From Eriocheir sinensis (Eukaryota > Arthropoda > Malacostraca > Decapoda > Varunidae): DNA of 64,000 nt. Shown here in pieces: positions 1 to 12,833 of the stretch. The notes beneath the pieces are model-generated. The model saw only the letters and a program-made list of their open reading frames with translations, did not search any database and was not told the origin of the DNA. The stretch is taken from NCBI RefSeq assembly GCF_024679095.1, contig NC_066567.1:11693767-11757766 (forward strand), in the 5' to 3' direction. The position numbers and the translations under genes are program-made. Positions within the stretch are counted from its first letter, which is position 1. Each line of letters starts with the position of its first letter.

Positions 1-190
1 GACGGAAAAAGTTGGAAGGTTTGGTTTGTAAGGCAACATCTGTGGTCATATGCGGAGAAGACAGAAGGAAGGAATTATATAGGAGAGGAACAGATCCCAG
101 GAGACTGGACACAACCCCCGATTAATACCTGGTACCCATTCACTGCTGGGTGGACAGGGGCGTAGGGTATCGGAAAAGCCACCCAGTGAC
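1..190 (-). mobile_element. SINE-like repeat, 3' part
   Basis: This stretch is closely similar to 36629-36800: both share a segment starting with AAAGTTGGAA, a central ATCTGTGGTCATATG and the string GGTACCCATTCACT. The copy at 36629 continues into a tRNA-like promoter head, so this is the tail and body of the same SINE on the minus strand. The two diverge after about position 190, so the head is missing or replaced. Similarity was judged by eye. Confidence 0.5.
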
Positions 191-648
191 GACAAACTAA
201 CTTCGTAATAAGTACCAATGAAGTCCTAAATGCTCACCAATCCCTTAAGGGGGTACTGAGGTGGAAAAAAAAAAAAAAAATGAAAAAAGAGTATTCGCAT
301 TTAAGACTTGAGATTTTCAGGATATGTTTGGAATGTGATGAATGTTTTACATGCATGACGTCATGACCTCATGTCATGCAGACAAATTTATACAGCGCGG
401 AGGTAACTTTACGACATCTTCCGAGTGAAAAAAGTGCACGTTACACACAGTAAAATGCGGTATATACTTTATTCTGGGGACATCTGGGAACTATTGTGTC
501 GAATGGAGGTGGTTTGGGTGTTGGTTTCGTACCAGTAACAATAACCCCGAGGCCCACCAACACCTAACCATCGGCGTATAAGACACAAGGTGAGTTTTCA
601 AATCTTATTTTTTGAAAAAAAGTGCGTCTTATATGTATGAGGAAATCG
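191..648. other. intergenic, no gene seen
   Basis: Nothing coding is recognisable. It holds an A-run near 267-280 and, at about 560-640, an AT-rich segment with GGCGTATAAGACAC and later GTGCGTCTTATATG. That pairing resembles the end of an unidentified MITE, since a related GGCGTATAGCGCGC segment occurs near 8880. Confidence 0.4.

Positions 649-738
<90 letters not shown>
649..738. repeat. (TA)n microsatellite
   Basis: About 90 bp of uninterrupted TA dinucleotides, directly abutting the pogo-like repeat that starts at 739. Because pogo elements insert at TA, the microsatellite may be expanded target sequence. Confidence 0.97.
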
Positions 739-741
<3 letters not shown>

Positions 742-1400
742 TGTCCCTCAAATAGTACGGTTTCGTATAGTACAGTTTCAGTTTTGTACGGATTGTCCTG
801 GAAGAATTTTTGTAGGATTTTAAAATTTCCTGCTCATCGCACCAAGTAGCCCTGGCGTGAGTGGCATCATTGTTCTACCAAAACACCTGCTGAAAGCACC
901 CATAAGTATTCGAGAAAGATGTTCACCTTGCAGAATAATTCAGATTTGGAAAAGTTACATTTTGGGATGAGTTACGACTTGCGGTAGGGAGAGCATACCA
1001 CGTGAATGAGAGCAGTGTTAGCTGTAACATTCATAATGTAAAATTCTTGCCACAGTAACTGCCATGGCAGTGCTCCAAGAAGTGCTGCAAGAGTGGAATA
1101 AGAGCAGTGCTTTTAAGCCTCGTGGTTGCTATGGTAACAGCGTCTCACTCATAACAAAATGCAAAAATAGCTGATCTTCCTAGCGGCGTTTAACATGCAT
1201 TCTAGCTGTCCTGGCTGATGAACTCCTTACTACAGAAGATGAAAAGGAAGCTGCAGTGGTTATGGTGGTACAGAGAGAGGTGAAAAAAGCAATGAAACAC
1301 TTATATGTATGTGTTTGTTTGGGGCACTTCATATTTGCTGATGGCAATCATCAACGCAAGAAAGCGCTCCCACCTCATAAAGCAGAACCAGCAGGGCCGT
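739..1400. mobile_element. pogo/Tigger-like non-autonomous element, copy 1
   Basis: It starts at a TA run with TTGTCCCTCAAATAGTAC and stays similar to 11657-12420 over several hundred bases, including CACCAAGTAGCCCTGG, AAAACACCTGCTGAAAGC and TTTTGGGATGAGTTAC. No transposase reading frame is present. The right terminal inverted repeat seen in copy 2 is not visible here; the sequence runs into a long (TA)n array instead. It is called pogo-like from the copy-2 ends and the TA target; family membership is inference. Confidence 0.6.
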
Positions 1401-1462
1401 GTGTAGCTTGAATTCAGTTAAGCGTGACAGCGTTCATCCACCTAATTCCATGTGAAATGAGG

Positions 1463-2159
<697 letters not shown>

Positions 2160-4702
2160 GCGTGCATCATGGCAACTTATTGCGCGCATCATGGCGGCTT
2201 GTGCTACGCATCATGGCGGCTTGTGCAGCATCATGGCTTATGCTTCTGCGCATCATGGCGACGTTGCGCGCATCATAGTAATAACTTATTGCCGCGCATC
2301 ATGGCGGCTTGTGCTGCGCATCATGGCGGCTTGTGCCAGCGCATCATGGCGGCTTGTGCTGGACATCATGGCGTATTGTGCAGCGCATCATGGCGGCTTA
2401 TTATGCATCATGGCGGCGTGCTGCACATCATGGTGGCTGCGCATCATGTGGCAACGTGCGCGGCTATTGCCGCGCATCATGGCGGCTTGTGCTGCGCATC
2501 ATGGCGGCAATGTGCGCGCATCATGGCGGCTTGTGCTGCGCGCTCGGCGGCGTATACGCATCATGGCGGCTTGTGCCGCGCATGTCATGGCGGCTTGTGC
2601 GCGCATCATGAAACGTGCTGCGCATCATGCGGCGGCTTGTGCGTTGCATCATGGCGGCTTGTGCTGCGCATCATGGCCGGCTTGTGCCGTCGCATCATGG
2701 CGGCTTATTGCAGCGCGTATCATGGCGGCTTGCGCTGCGCAACATAAGCGGCTTGGCGGCGCGTCATGGTGCCTTGTGCCGGCGCCGCTTATGGTGGCTT
2801 GTGAAGAGCATCATGGTGGCTTGTGCCGTGTATCATGGCGGCTTGTGCTGTGCATCATGGTGGCTTGTGCCGTGCATCATGGTGGCTTGTGCCGCGCATC
2901 ATGGCGGCTTGTGCCGCGCATCATGGTGGCTTGTGCCGTGCATCATGGTGGCTTGTGCTGCGCATCATGGTGGCTTGTGCCGTGCATCATGGTGGCTTGT
3001 GCCGTGCATCATGGTGGCTTGTGCCGTGCATCATGGTGGCTTGTGCCGTGCATCATGGTGGCTTGTGCTGCGCATCATGGTGGCTTGTGCCGTGCATCAT
3101 GGTGGCTTGTGCTGCGCATCATGGTGGCTTGTGCTGTGCATCATGGCGGCTTGTGCTGTGCATCATGGTGGCTTGTGCCGTGCATCATGGTGGCTTGTGC
3201 TGCGCATCATGGTGGCTTGTGCCGTGCATCATGGTGGCTTGTGCTGCGCATCATGGTGGCTTGTGCCGTGCATCATGGTGGCTTGTGCCGTGCATCATGG
3301 TGGCTTGTGCCGTGCATCATGGTGGCTTGTGCCGCACATCATGGTGGCTTGTGCTGCATCATGGTGGCTTGTGCCGTGCATCATGGTGGCTTGTGCCGTG
3401 CATCATGGTGGCTTGTGCCGTGCATCATGGTGGCTTGTGCCGTGCATCATGGTGGCTTGTGCCGCGCATCATGGTGGCTTGTGCTGTGCATCATGGTGGC
3501 TTGTGCCGCGCATCATGGTGGCTTGTGCCGTGCATCATGGTGGCTTGTGCCGTGCATCATGGTGGCTTGTGCCGCGCATCATGGTGGCTTGTGCCGTGCA
3601 TCATGGTGGCTTGTGCCGCACATCATGGTGGCTTGTGCCGTGCATCATGGTGGCTTGTGCCGCACATCATGGTGGCTTGTGCCGCGCATCATGGTGGCTT
3701 GTGCCGTGCATCATGGTGGCTTGTGCCGTGCATCATGGTGGCTTGTGCCGTGCATCATGGTGGCTTGTGCCGTGCATCATGGTGGCTTGTGCCCTGCATC
3801 ATGGTGGCTTGTGCCGTGCATCATGGTGGCTTGTGCCCTGCATCATGGTGGCTTGTGCCCTGCATCATGGTGGCTTGTGCCGAGCATCATGGTGGCTTGT
3901 GCCGTGCATCATGGTGGCTTGTGCCGTGCATCATGGTGGCTTGTGCCGTGCATCATGGTGGCTTGTGCCGTGCATCATGGTGGCTTGTGCCCTGCATCAT
4001 GGCAGCTTGTGCCGTGCATCATGGTTCGTGCATCATGGTGGCTTGTGCCGTGCATCATGGTGGCTTGTGCTGTGCATCATGGCGGCTTGTGACGCGCATC
4101 ATGGCGGCTTGTGCTGTGCATCATGGTGGCTTGTGCATCATGGCGGCTTGTGCCGCATCATGGTGGCTTGTGCCGCATCATGGCGGCTTGTGCCGTGCAT
4201 CATGGTGGCTTGTGCCGTGCATCATGGTGGCTTGTGCCGTGCATCATGGCGGCTTGTGCCGTGCATCATGGTGGCTTGTGCCGTGCATCATGGTGGCTTG
4301 TGCCGTGCATCATGGCAGCTTGTGCTGCGCATCATGGTGGATTGTGCCATGCATCATGCGGCTTGTGCCGTGCATCATGGCGGCTTGTGCCGTGCATCAT
4401 GGTGGCTTGTGCCGTGCATCATGGCTTGTGCCGTGCATCATGGTGGCTTGTGCCGTGCATCATGGTGGCTTGTGCCGTGCATCATGGTGGCTTGTGCCGT
4501 GCATCATGGTGGCTTGTGCCGTGCATCATGGCGGCTTGTGCCGTGCATCATGGTGGCTTGTGCCGTGCATCATGGTGGCTTGTGCCGTGCATCATGGCGA
4601 CTTGTGCGTGCATCATGGTGGCCCGTGCATCATGGCTTGTGCCACGCATCATGGTGGCATCATGGCCTGCATCATGGCGGCTTGTGCCGCGCATCATGGC
4701 GG
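2160..4702. repeat. 22-bp minisatellite
   Basis: About 115 tandem copies of a 22-bp unit with core CATCATGGTGGCTTGTGC followed by a variable four-base linker (CGTG, CGCG, TGCG, TGTG). The left third (to about 2810) mostly carries the GGCGGC variant with many indels; the right two thirds are homogeneous GGTGGC units. The unit has no stop codon in any forward frame, so all three plus frames stay open for 1.9-2.1 kb and encode the same Cys/His/Trp-rich 22-residue period, phase-shifted. These frames are a consequence of the repeat and I do not call a gene. Confidence 0.97.
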
Positions 4703-5828
4703 GAAGAATTAGAAGAAGCAAGATGTTGACATTTTCTATTGATAAAGAAGTTTTGATAAGTCGGAGAATAGATTTGGCACGATTCCGGGCTGAAATGTAA
4801 AGGTCAAAGTTAGCGGTGTTCGAAGGCTCTGGAACCTTTGTGAGCTGCCTCTCTGTCTTTAATAGCACGAGAACAAGCATGATTAAACCAAGGCTTTTTA
4901 GCATGGGGAGTAGAGAAAGTACGTGGAATGTGTGCCTCCATTCCAGAGACGATCACCTCTGTGATGCGCTGGCCACACACAGAGGGGTCACTCTCCTGGA
5001 AGCAGTAATCATACCACGGGCAATCGGAAAAGTACATCCTCAGGTCGTCCCATCGAGCGGAGGCAAAATGCCAGAAGCATCGCCTCTTGGTGAGTCAGAG
5101 GATGTACAGGAGCGATAGGACAGGATACAGAAATAAGGTTATGATCGGAGGAGCCCAACGGAGAACAGTTTGACAGAGTAAGCAGAAGGATTAGGTAAGG
5201 AAGAGGTCTAGAATGTTGGGCTGTCTCCAAGACGGTCAGGAATACGTAGGGTGCTGAACCAACTGCTCTAGATCGTAGAGGATATCAAAGTTTTAAGCTT
5301 GTTCACAAGGCTGGTCAGTGAAAGAGGATGAAAGCCAAAGCTGGTGGTGAACATTGAAATCTCCTAGAATGGAGATTTCAGCGAAAGGAGAGTGAGTCAA
5401 GATATGCTCCAGTTTAGAGTTCAAATAGTCAAAGAATTGTACATAATTATTAGAGTTAGGTGAGAGATAAACAGCACAGATGTATTTAGTAATAGAATGA
5501 CAATGAAGTCTTAGCCAGATGGTAGAAAATTCTGAAGAGTCAAGGTCATGGGCACGAGAGCAAGTGATGTCGCTCCGCACGTAGGCGCAACATGCAGCTT
5601 TGAATTAATATTTAGGATAGAGATAGTGGGAGGGAACAGAGTAGAGGTTGCTGTCAGTAGCCTCAGAAACCTGTGTTTCGGTAAGGAAGAAGGTGAGGTT
5701 TAGAGGGAGATGGTGTTCCACAGAATGAAAATTAGAACGAAGACCATGAATGTTGCAGAAATTGATAAGGAGGAGGTTCGAGGAGTTATCCGGACACCTC
5801 TCAAGTCGACAGCCAGAAGGGGAGTCCT
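4703..5828 (-). pseudogene. LINE family D, endonuclease region (broken)
   Basis: Minus-strand fragment of a jockey-superfamily non-LTR retrotransposon covering the apurinic-type endonuclease and the start of the linker to the reverse transcriptase. Visible endonuclease motifs are LTETQ near 5690, ILGDFN near 5360 and GSSDHN near 5140, the last being the catalytic SDH. Several frameshifts separate these blocks. The linker fragment continues to about 4705, where it abuts the minisatellite. At 5828 it is joined directly to the RT of a family A element, so two different LINEs are fused. The 3' half of the same family is found at 60831-61632. In life the enzyme would nick target DNA to prime reverse transcription; this copy cannot. 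Confidence 0.75.
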
Positions 5829-6790
5829 ACCATCATTCATTCGTCTCAAAAGTTTTGCATCATCTGCAAACAAACTCACATAGCTGAAAACTCCATCCAC
5901 CATATCATTTATATAAACAACAAACATTATTGGTGCCAACACCGAGCCTTGTGGGACTCCACTCATCACAGGGCACCAGTTGGAAACCTTGTCCTTCATT
6001 ATTGTCCTCATATCCAAGTTAGTTAGGAAGTCCTCCAGCCACTTAGTCAGTTCATCACCCACTCCACCCCTATTTTTAATTTTCCAAATTAGTCTTCTGT
6101 GCGGTACTTTGTCGAATGCCTTTTTCAAATCCAGGTACACTCCATCCCCAAGCCTTCTCTCTCTCTTGTAATAAATCTGTCACCCTTGAGTAATAACACA
6201 AGATCTCCCTCTCCTGAATCCAAACTGGCAATCCGAGATAATTTTCTCCCTTTCTAAGAAATCCGACCACCTGTTTTTAACCAGCCTCTCACATATCTTT
6301 GCAACCACACTAGTGAGTGATACCGGTCTGTAATTTAATGGGTCCTCTCTCTTTCCTCCCATAAAAATTGGTACTATGTTTGCTCTCTTTCAATTTTGTG
6401 GCACCCTTCCTTCACTCAGGGAGGCACTCATTATGGAGTGCAGTTTCTCTGCAAGTTGCTCACTACATTCTTTCAGGATCCACCCTGATACTTTATCCGG
6501 CCCTGTCGCTTCTCTTACATCCAGCTTGTTCAAGCTTTCCTTGACCTCCTGCACCGTTAACTGTATCTCCTGCATAACCCTTCCTCTTTCCTGGCCCGGT
6601 GGTTGTACGAATTTGTCTTCCATTGTGAAAACTTTTTGAAAGCTGTTGTTCATCACTTCTGCCATCTCTGCTGGGTCCTCATATGTAGTTCCATCCATTT
6701 TCAGTTTAGCGATTGTTTCTCTATTCTTTAATTTGCCGTTCACATGTCTATAGAACAGTTTAGGTTGGTCTTTGCACTTGTCAATCATAT
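5829..6790 (-). pseudogene. reverse transcriptase of LINE A copy 1
   Basis: Conserved RT blocks appear in order in several frames. ATGPDKVSGW and KECSEQLAEKL lie near 6490-6440, LNYRPVSLTSVVAK near 6310, and FGFRRGRSCV near 6205. YLDLKKAFDKVPH lies near 6120, SGVPQGSVLAPI near 5950, and the catalytic block LFADDAKLL near 5860. Frameshifts lie between about 6390 and 6362 and near 6180-6140. The enzyme copies the element RNA at the nicked target; this copy lacks its C-terminal part beyond the FADD box. Confidence 0.85.
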
Positions 6791-7015
6791 CTTTTTCATA
6801 TTTACGTTTTTCTTCTCTTCTAATCTTTGTATATTCATTCCTTGCTTGTTTGAAATTGTTCCACGCGTTGATTCTTCTTCATCTCCTCCATCCCTTCCAA
6901 GCTTCCTCCTTTCTCTTTCTAGCTGCCTTACATCTTTTGTTAAACCATTCCTTTTTACCAACATCCTTTTTGGTTACCTTTGGGACATATCTTTTCTCGG
7001 CTTCTTTGTACAGCT

Positions 7016-7918
7016 TTAAAAACTCCTCCCACTTGTCTTGTGTATACTTGGCTTTGTACAGCCACTCCAATTTGCATTCTCAAAAAAAGTTCTCATATTA
7101 ACAAAGTCTGCCTTAGAGTAGTTTCTTCTCCCTATTTTATGATTGTCTTTTCGGTCAATTGTTCTCTTTTCTTTCACTTCAAATTCCACAACCGCATGGT
7201 CACTCTTAGCTACTGGGCAGTCTATTTTAATATTTTCTATTACTTCCGGTTCCTTGCTAAAAACCAGGTCAAGTCTTGATGCCTCGCCTTCTTTCCTGAA
7301 TCTGGTATGTTCCTTAATCCATTGAGTCAGCACATGTTCCATTGCCAGTTGCAGGAGTCTTCCTCCCCATGACTCTTCTGTTCCCTGTGTCTGCCAATCC
7401 TCCCATTCTACCTCCTTGCAATTAAAATCACCCATCAAAATTATTTTCTCACTCTCTATTAACATTCCATCCCAGCAACTCACTGTATCATTACTTCATA
7501 TTCTCAGGCCTTCCATGCATTGGTTCTTGGTGGCACATACCCTACTACATACTGCCTCCTTCTTCCTTCAGCACCCACAGTTTCCACTTTCAGTACCTCT
7601 GCCAAGCCTTCACCCTCAATCACCTCTTCCACCCTAATGCCTTTCCTTACCATCAACATCACACCTCCTCCCTGTTTTCTCTTTCTGTCTCTCCTCCATA
7701 TACTGTATGCACCTTCTCCAATCCCCACCACCTCAATTGGGTCACACAATTTGGTTTCCGTCAGCCCCACAATATCAGGTTCTTTGTCTCTCAAACAGTC
7801 GTTTGACTCTATCCACGATGACACTATTCCATTAATATTCGTATATGACACTTTCCATCCTTCCTCCATTACTCCAGAAAAACTTTTTCTTCTCTTCTTC
7901 CGATCTCTTCTCATTTAA
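7016..7918 (-). pseudogene. endonuclease of LINE A copy 1
   Basis: The N-terminal part (7914-7504) contains SYTNINGIVSSW, GLTETKL and a YVPPRTN block. After a frameshift near 7490 the frame continues with ILMGDFNCKEVEW (near 7430) and KSDHAVVEFEV (near 7190), the typical exonuclease/endonuclease/phosphatase fold motifs with the catalytic SDH. A linker rich in Lys and Trp follows to about 6880 before the RT. The fold and motif order match the equivalent region at 45971-46720 and 63096-63770. Confidence 0.8.
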
Positions 7919-8720
7919 ATCACGCACCTCACGTCTAAGTTCATTCAACTTGTCTCTTTCTTGTTCATTCAGATCTTTTCTCAGCCACATCATTTTGGTG
8001 TCTTCTTCTCCCGCTAGCTTCCAAGCTCCTGCCAGGGCCTCTTCTGCTTTGCTCTGTGCCTTAAATCGTCTCCTAATTGGTCTATCTTTTCTCCATTGTA
8101 TTCACCAGGTCACCTCTTCTTGTACCCTCTGTACGATCTTCCTCGCTATATCTTTCAAGTTGTTTTCCTCACAGATTTGTTTGGGGTCTTCTCCTTGACA
8201 TTGAACACAATGATGCTCTTCTTTTTCTCCACCGTGCCTCTTACCAGTGCCTCATTTTCTTTGATTGCCTTCACCACCTTCTCAGCCATCCTCTCCTCCA
8301 ACTGCTCCTCCACAATCTCCTTAAAGCTCTGTACATTCCCACTCTGCACCATCTCTCCACCATTATCAACTTTCTGTTCCAAATTCTTAACTCTTTGCTC
8401 CACTTCCACTTTTTCATCCCTTCGCTTCTCCTCCCACTTATTCCACTCCTTATTCATCTTTTCCACTGAATCCACGTTTTTCTTTATCCCCTCGGAGCAT
8501 TTTATCAGCTGAATGTTGAGTTCCTTCACTTCTGCTTCTAAATCATTTATCCTTCTCTTGTCGTCCTCTCTCTCCGTTCTCAACTCACTCACCATCTTCA
8601 TCACCACTTCAAAATCACTCTCCAACCCTTTCACCCTTCTCCGCAATAGTCTATTTTGCAACTCACTGTTTTCCTCAAATCCGGAGAAATCAGCCGCCAG
8701 TTCTGTTTATGTGATGGCGG
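7918..8720 (-). pseudogene. ORF1 protein of LINE A copy 1
   Basis: The frame at 8661-8155 (and a few codons upstream to about 8720) encodes a long Glu/Lys-rich coiled coil with heptad-like spacing, then a short KKKSIIVFNV strand that resembles the start of the RNA-binding fold seen in the family A copy at 45540. After a frameshift near 8150 a basic C-terminal part continues to about 7915. The expected role is RNA binding and trimer formation in the retrotransposition particle; that is inferred from position and coiled coil only. Confidence 0.65.
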
Positions 8721-9512
8721 CTTAAACAAATCCATCTCGGGCTCAATACGGTTCTCAATGTTTATACAGGTAACTCTCGATTTACGCGAGTATTGCGTCC
8801 TTGAAGAGGTTGCGTAAATCAAAACAATGTAAATCAAATAAGAGGTAGGTTTCTGTCGAAAAATAAATACCGTATTTTTTGGCGTATAGCGCGCACCTTT
8901 TTCACATGAAAAATGCCTGAAAGTTTAGCCCCGCACGTTATACGCCGAATGTACAAATTTTTAATGATTTTCTTTTCTTCTTTGGGGTGTTTTTAAGGGT
9001 CTGCTTTTCGTCTTATCCAATAACAACGGCAAACTTAACTTTATTATTGTTTATAATCCTTCATAGTCCATAGCTGTCTTATAAATGTTACCATAGAATA
9101 CAGGGCGATCTAATAACCACTATACAAAAATTAAATCGGTGGAGGATCGCCCATGCCTTGCTGTTATCCCGTTTTTCCGTCGGGCGCCATTTGTATGATC
9201 TTGATCTTGATGTCACAGGTGGCTGAAGATTGTATTGGAAAAAAATATCGAAGTGCTCATTATTAATATTTGTGTGAATACTGGGGTAAATATGATATCA
9301 GAAACTGTACATCATGAGTCTTGTACGAGAGTTATTTCGCGCAACACCAGTCCGGGCGCCATTTGCATTGTTTACAAACTACACAACCACACCCATACAA
9401 CAAACAGCTGAATGCTGCATGTCACCAGAACCGTGTGAATTGTGTCTTGCCTAGTTGTCTGTCATAACCTACGAGTGAGGGTGGGAATAATATGCTTATT
9501 AACTTCATTCAG

Positions 9513-9513
<1 letters not shown>

Positions 9514-9591
<78 letters not shown>
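9514..9591. repeat. (GA)n microsatellite
   Basis: About 78 bp of perfect GA dinucleotide repeat inside the composite MITE. Confidence 0.97.
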
Positions 9592-9594
<3 letters not shown>

Positions 9595-9684
9595 CCATAT
9601 CACCGAGATATCCACTCAGGCACTCAGTCTCAGCCTCGCTCGTGTGAGGAAGAAATGAGGGACACCATGAGCGACTGGCTAGTA

Positions 9685-9776
9685 TTGGTACCGGTACCGA
9701 GCAGTCTGGTACCGGAACCGTACTGTATAGCTGGTACCGTTAATACCGGTACTGGTACCGGTACCTGCCCACCCCT
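9685..9776. repeat. GGTACCG-rich cluster, possible hAT end
   Basis: A run of overlapping GGTACC palindromes and GGTACCG/CGGTACC variants ends in CCTGCCCACCCCTA, whose reverse complement TAGGGGTGGGCAGG resembles the CAGGGGTGGGCA-type terminus of many hAT elements. The other end was not found. Either a hAT MITE remnant or a simple repeat. Confidence 0.35.
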
Positions 9777-10079
9777 ATTGTTGAGCAGCGTGGCAGCGTG
9801 GGTACTGTATTGCTGTTCAAGTGGTGCGCGGGAAGAACTGAGCTCAGCTGTATGGCCGCGGCGCCGTGTGAGTCCAGTTGCTTGAGACATCTGGTGGCCA
9901 CTCCATAAAATATCGCGTATAAGTGAAAAAACGTGTAAATTAAAAATTTATTTGGATTTTGGACCCCGTGTTATTTAAAAAACGCGTAAATCAAGAGTTA
10001 CCCGTAATCCCGTATCCACCAATATACCACTTTCTCCTCCCAACCTCTTTCCGGTGACAGCGCCAGTAATGCCCTCCCC

Positions 10080-10300
10080 TGTATGTCACAGGTTAAAGGT
10101 AAAATAGGCAAACAATTAAAAGTTAAAACGTTAAAAGTCAAGAAGTCAAAAAGTTAAAAAGTTAAAATAATTAAAATAATCCTTCGGGGCTCCGTCCTCC
10201 CGTGTCCTCCCAGCGCCAGCAGGGTAAAATAGATAAAAACGTTAAAAGTCTAAAAGTTAAAATTAAACTAAAAAACTAAAAGCTAAAAAGTTAAAACCTC
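10080..10300. repeat. AT-rich AAAAGTTAAAA tandem repeat
   Basis: Irregular tandem copies of an 8-10 bp unit of the type AAAGTTAAAA. They form two blocks separated by a C-rich segment (CTCCGTCCTCCCGTG) whose relative (CTCCGTGCACCGCG) recurs after the second block. This suggests a larger ~115 bp duplication. Confidence 0.6.
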
Positions 10301-10340
10301 CCGGAGCTCCGTGCACCGCGTCCACACAGGCCGGCAGCTG

Positions 10341-10864
<524 letters not shown>

Positions 10865-10867
10865 TAA

Positions 10868-11562
10868 GGCCCCTTTCACACGAGCGGTTTCTGCCACTGT
10901 GGCACGTGCCGGATGGTTCAGCTTTACATTGACTCCTATGGGTACGTTCACATGAAGCCGGAGCGGCAGGACTGCCACTCCGGCACCCGCACCCTGCCGG
11001 ACTGCCAGCAAGACCGAAGCGGCAGAAATGCCGCACAGCGATTTCGGTGGCCATGTGTTGCTATGGGCACGTTCACACATGCGGTGTTTGCCGCGTGCGG
11101 CGAGGGATAGTTGTCTGTCAACACTGGGAGGAAGGGCACGCGACCACTTTGTCTGCATTATTGGAAAAGCTGGTATGCACTATATTTTCCATCTTATGAA
11201 CTTTCAATTAATGTATATTGAAAATGTAAGTGTCTTACATATTAATTCTGTATACCTCTGTACAACAAACATCTGCATATAAATTTCAGGGTTATGGCTA
11301 ATTAAAAATTATCATGACACGGAGCTGCTGGTCTCCGAGATTGAAAGACGGCCTTGTTTGTGGGATCCCTCAAGAGAGGATTATAAATATGACTGAAGGA
11401 GATACCAAAGCGGATGCGGCAGACACCGCACTTGACTGTAGATGTCCAGGTGCCATGCGGCTGCCGCTTGCCGGAGCGGCAGAAACCGCTCGTGTGAAAG
11501 AGCATGTGGCTGCTGCTCCGGCATGTGCCGGAGCAGCAGAAACCGCTCATGTGAAAGGGGCC
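10868..11562. mobile_element. PIF/Harbinger-like MITE 1
   Basis: Inverted ends GGCCCCTTTCACACGAGCGG at 10868 and CCGCTCATGTGAAAGGGGCC ending at 11562 are flanked by TAA (10865-10867 and 11563-11565). A 3-bp TAA/TTA target duplication is the hallmark of PIF/Harbinger elements. Motifs of the type CCGGAGCGGCAG recur inside, and the right end carries two tandem versions of the terminal repeat about 55 bp apart (11473-11503 and 11528-11558). No transposase is encoded, so it would depend on a partner in trans. Confidence 0.75.
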
Positions 11563-11656
11563 TAAGACACTGAAGACTGTTAAGAAGTACAAGTATGAGT
11601 TGTCCACTAGGTGGGGCATTTCAGCAGCATTTTATAAGCAGAACATTTTAGCAATA

Positions 11657-12592
11657 CAGTCGTCCCTCAAATAGTACAGTTTCCAATAGTACGGTTTCAG
11701 TTTTATACGGATTGTCATGGAAGATTTTATTTAGGATTTTCAAATTTCCCACTTGTCGCACCAAGTAGCCCTGGCATGAGTGGCAACACTGTTCTACCAA
11801 AACACCTGCTGAAAGCACCCCAATGCATCCGAGAAAGGTGTTCACCTTGGAGAAGAATTCAGATTTAGGAGAAATTACGTTTTGGGATGAGTTACTTTGC
11901 CGTAGGGAGAGCATACTACGTGCATGAGAGCAGTGTTTGCTGTATCTATCATCTTGGGTCTTAGTCTAAGTTCGGGAGGTAGTTGTCCCTTTCAGTCCCA
12001 ACTACAGCCTTTGAAACAGCTTATTCCCTCAGGGCCAACACCCTGAAAATCATAGTGAAAAATAAATTCTTGCCGCAGTAACTGCCAGTGCTGCAAGAGT
12101 GTTGCAAGGGTGGAGATAAAGGCCGTCCTTTTACTAAACCTCGTCATTGTTATTGTAATGGCATCTCACTCGCAGCAAAATGGTGTACACTGGTCTTCCT
12201 GGCGACGTTTAACATGCATCACAAGCTGTCCTGGCTGACAACTCCTTACAACAGAAGATGAAAAGAAAGCTGCAGTGGTTATGGTGGCACAGAGAGGTGA
12301 AATGCAATGGAAACACTCATATGTGTTTGTTTGGGCCGCCATGTTTGCTGATAGTGTCATCACAGCACAAAGGCGCTCCACCTCTCAAAGCCGGGAGCCA
12401 TTGGACGTGCTGAGTTGGCAACTCGTGCTGCCACGTCATGCGTCTGAGATCACTCGGGACGTTCTGAGAGTCCCGATTCTCTCTCTCAAACACAGCCCAG
12501 GAGTGTTTTTAAGAGGGGTACTAATTTTATAAGGATTTTCGAATAGTACAGGGTCCTGAGTCCCTAACTCATACTATTTTGAGGGATGACCA
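11657..12592. mobile_element. pogo/Tigger-like non-autonomous element, copy 2
   Basis: Left end CAGTCGTCCCTCAAATAGTA preceded by TA; right end TACTATTTTGAGGGATGACC in inverted orientation. The interior matches 739-1400 over its first 700 bp or so but has no intact transposase. Small open frames do not resemble any protein I know. This copy is the more complete one and defines the family ends. Confidence 0.65.
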
Positions 12593-12833
12593 ATTAGAAA
12601 AAGTGGGACAAACATGAAAAAGGGATTGTTCCAGGTAGAGGCGGACTCTGTCACCGTGAATGTATTCCTGTTATAACCAAAAGTTCAGACAGAACACAAT
12701 TCAACACTCACCTTCCCAGTTTCCCCAGTAGTAAAAACCAAACACAGGTCAATCAGCTTAGGCCAGCTTGAGTCCTTGGGGTGTTCTTGGCTCCCTGCAT
12801 GCCTGGTGATGTGGGAGGCGGGCCAGCCATTAC

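Larger units (their letters stand above)
5829..8720 (-). mobile_element. LINE family A, copy 1 (3' truncated)
   Basis: A jockey-superfamily non-LTR retrotransposon with the order ORF1 (8720 to about 7920), endonuclease (7914-7016) and RT (about 6790-5829), read on the minus strand. It is related to, but clearly diverged from, the family A copies at 45045 and 60178. The RT stops just after the catalytic FADD motif, where family D sequence begins, so thumb and 3' end are missing. Multiple frameshifts show it is dead. Confidence 0.85.
8767..10004. mobile_element. pogo/Tigger-like MITE with nested inserts
   Basis: Left end CAGGTAACTCTCGATTTACG at 8767 is matched in inverted orientation by AAATCAAGAGTTACCCG ending at 10004, and TA dinucleotides flank both ends. 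No transposase frame is present. The interior is composite. It holds a segment with CCGTATTTTTTGGCGTATAG near 8872, a (GA)n tract at 9514-9591, and a hAT-like terminus near 9775. The call rests on the inverted ends and TA target. Confidence 0.6.

Noticed and set aside
9442..9890. 147- and 86-codon frames across the GA repeat and GGTACC cluster
   Set aside because: Composition-driven, spanning simple repeat and MITE sequence; no conserved motif.
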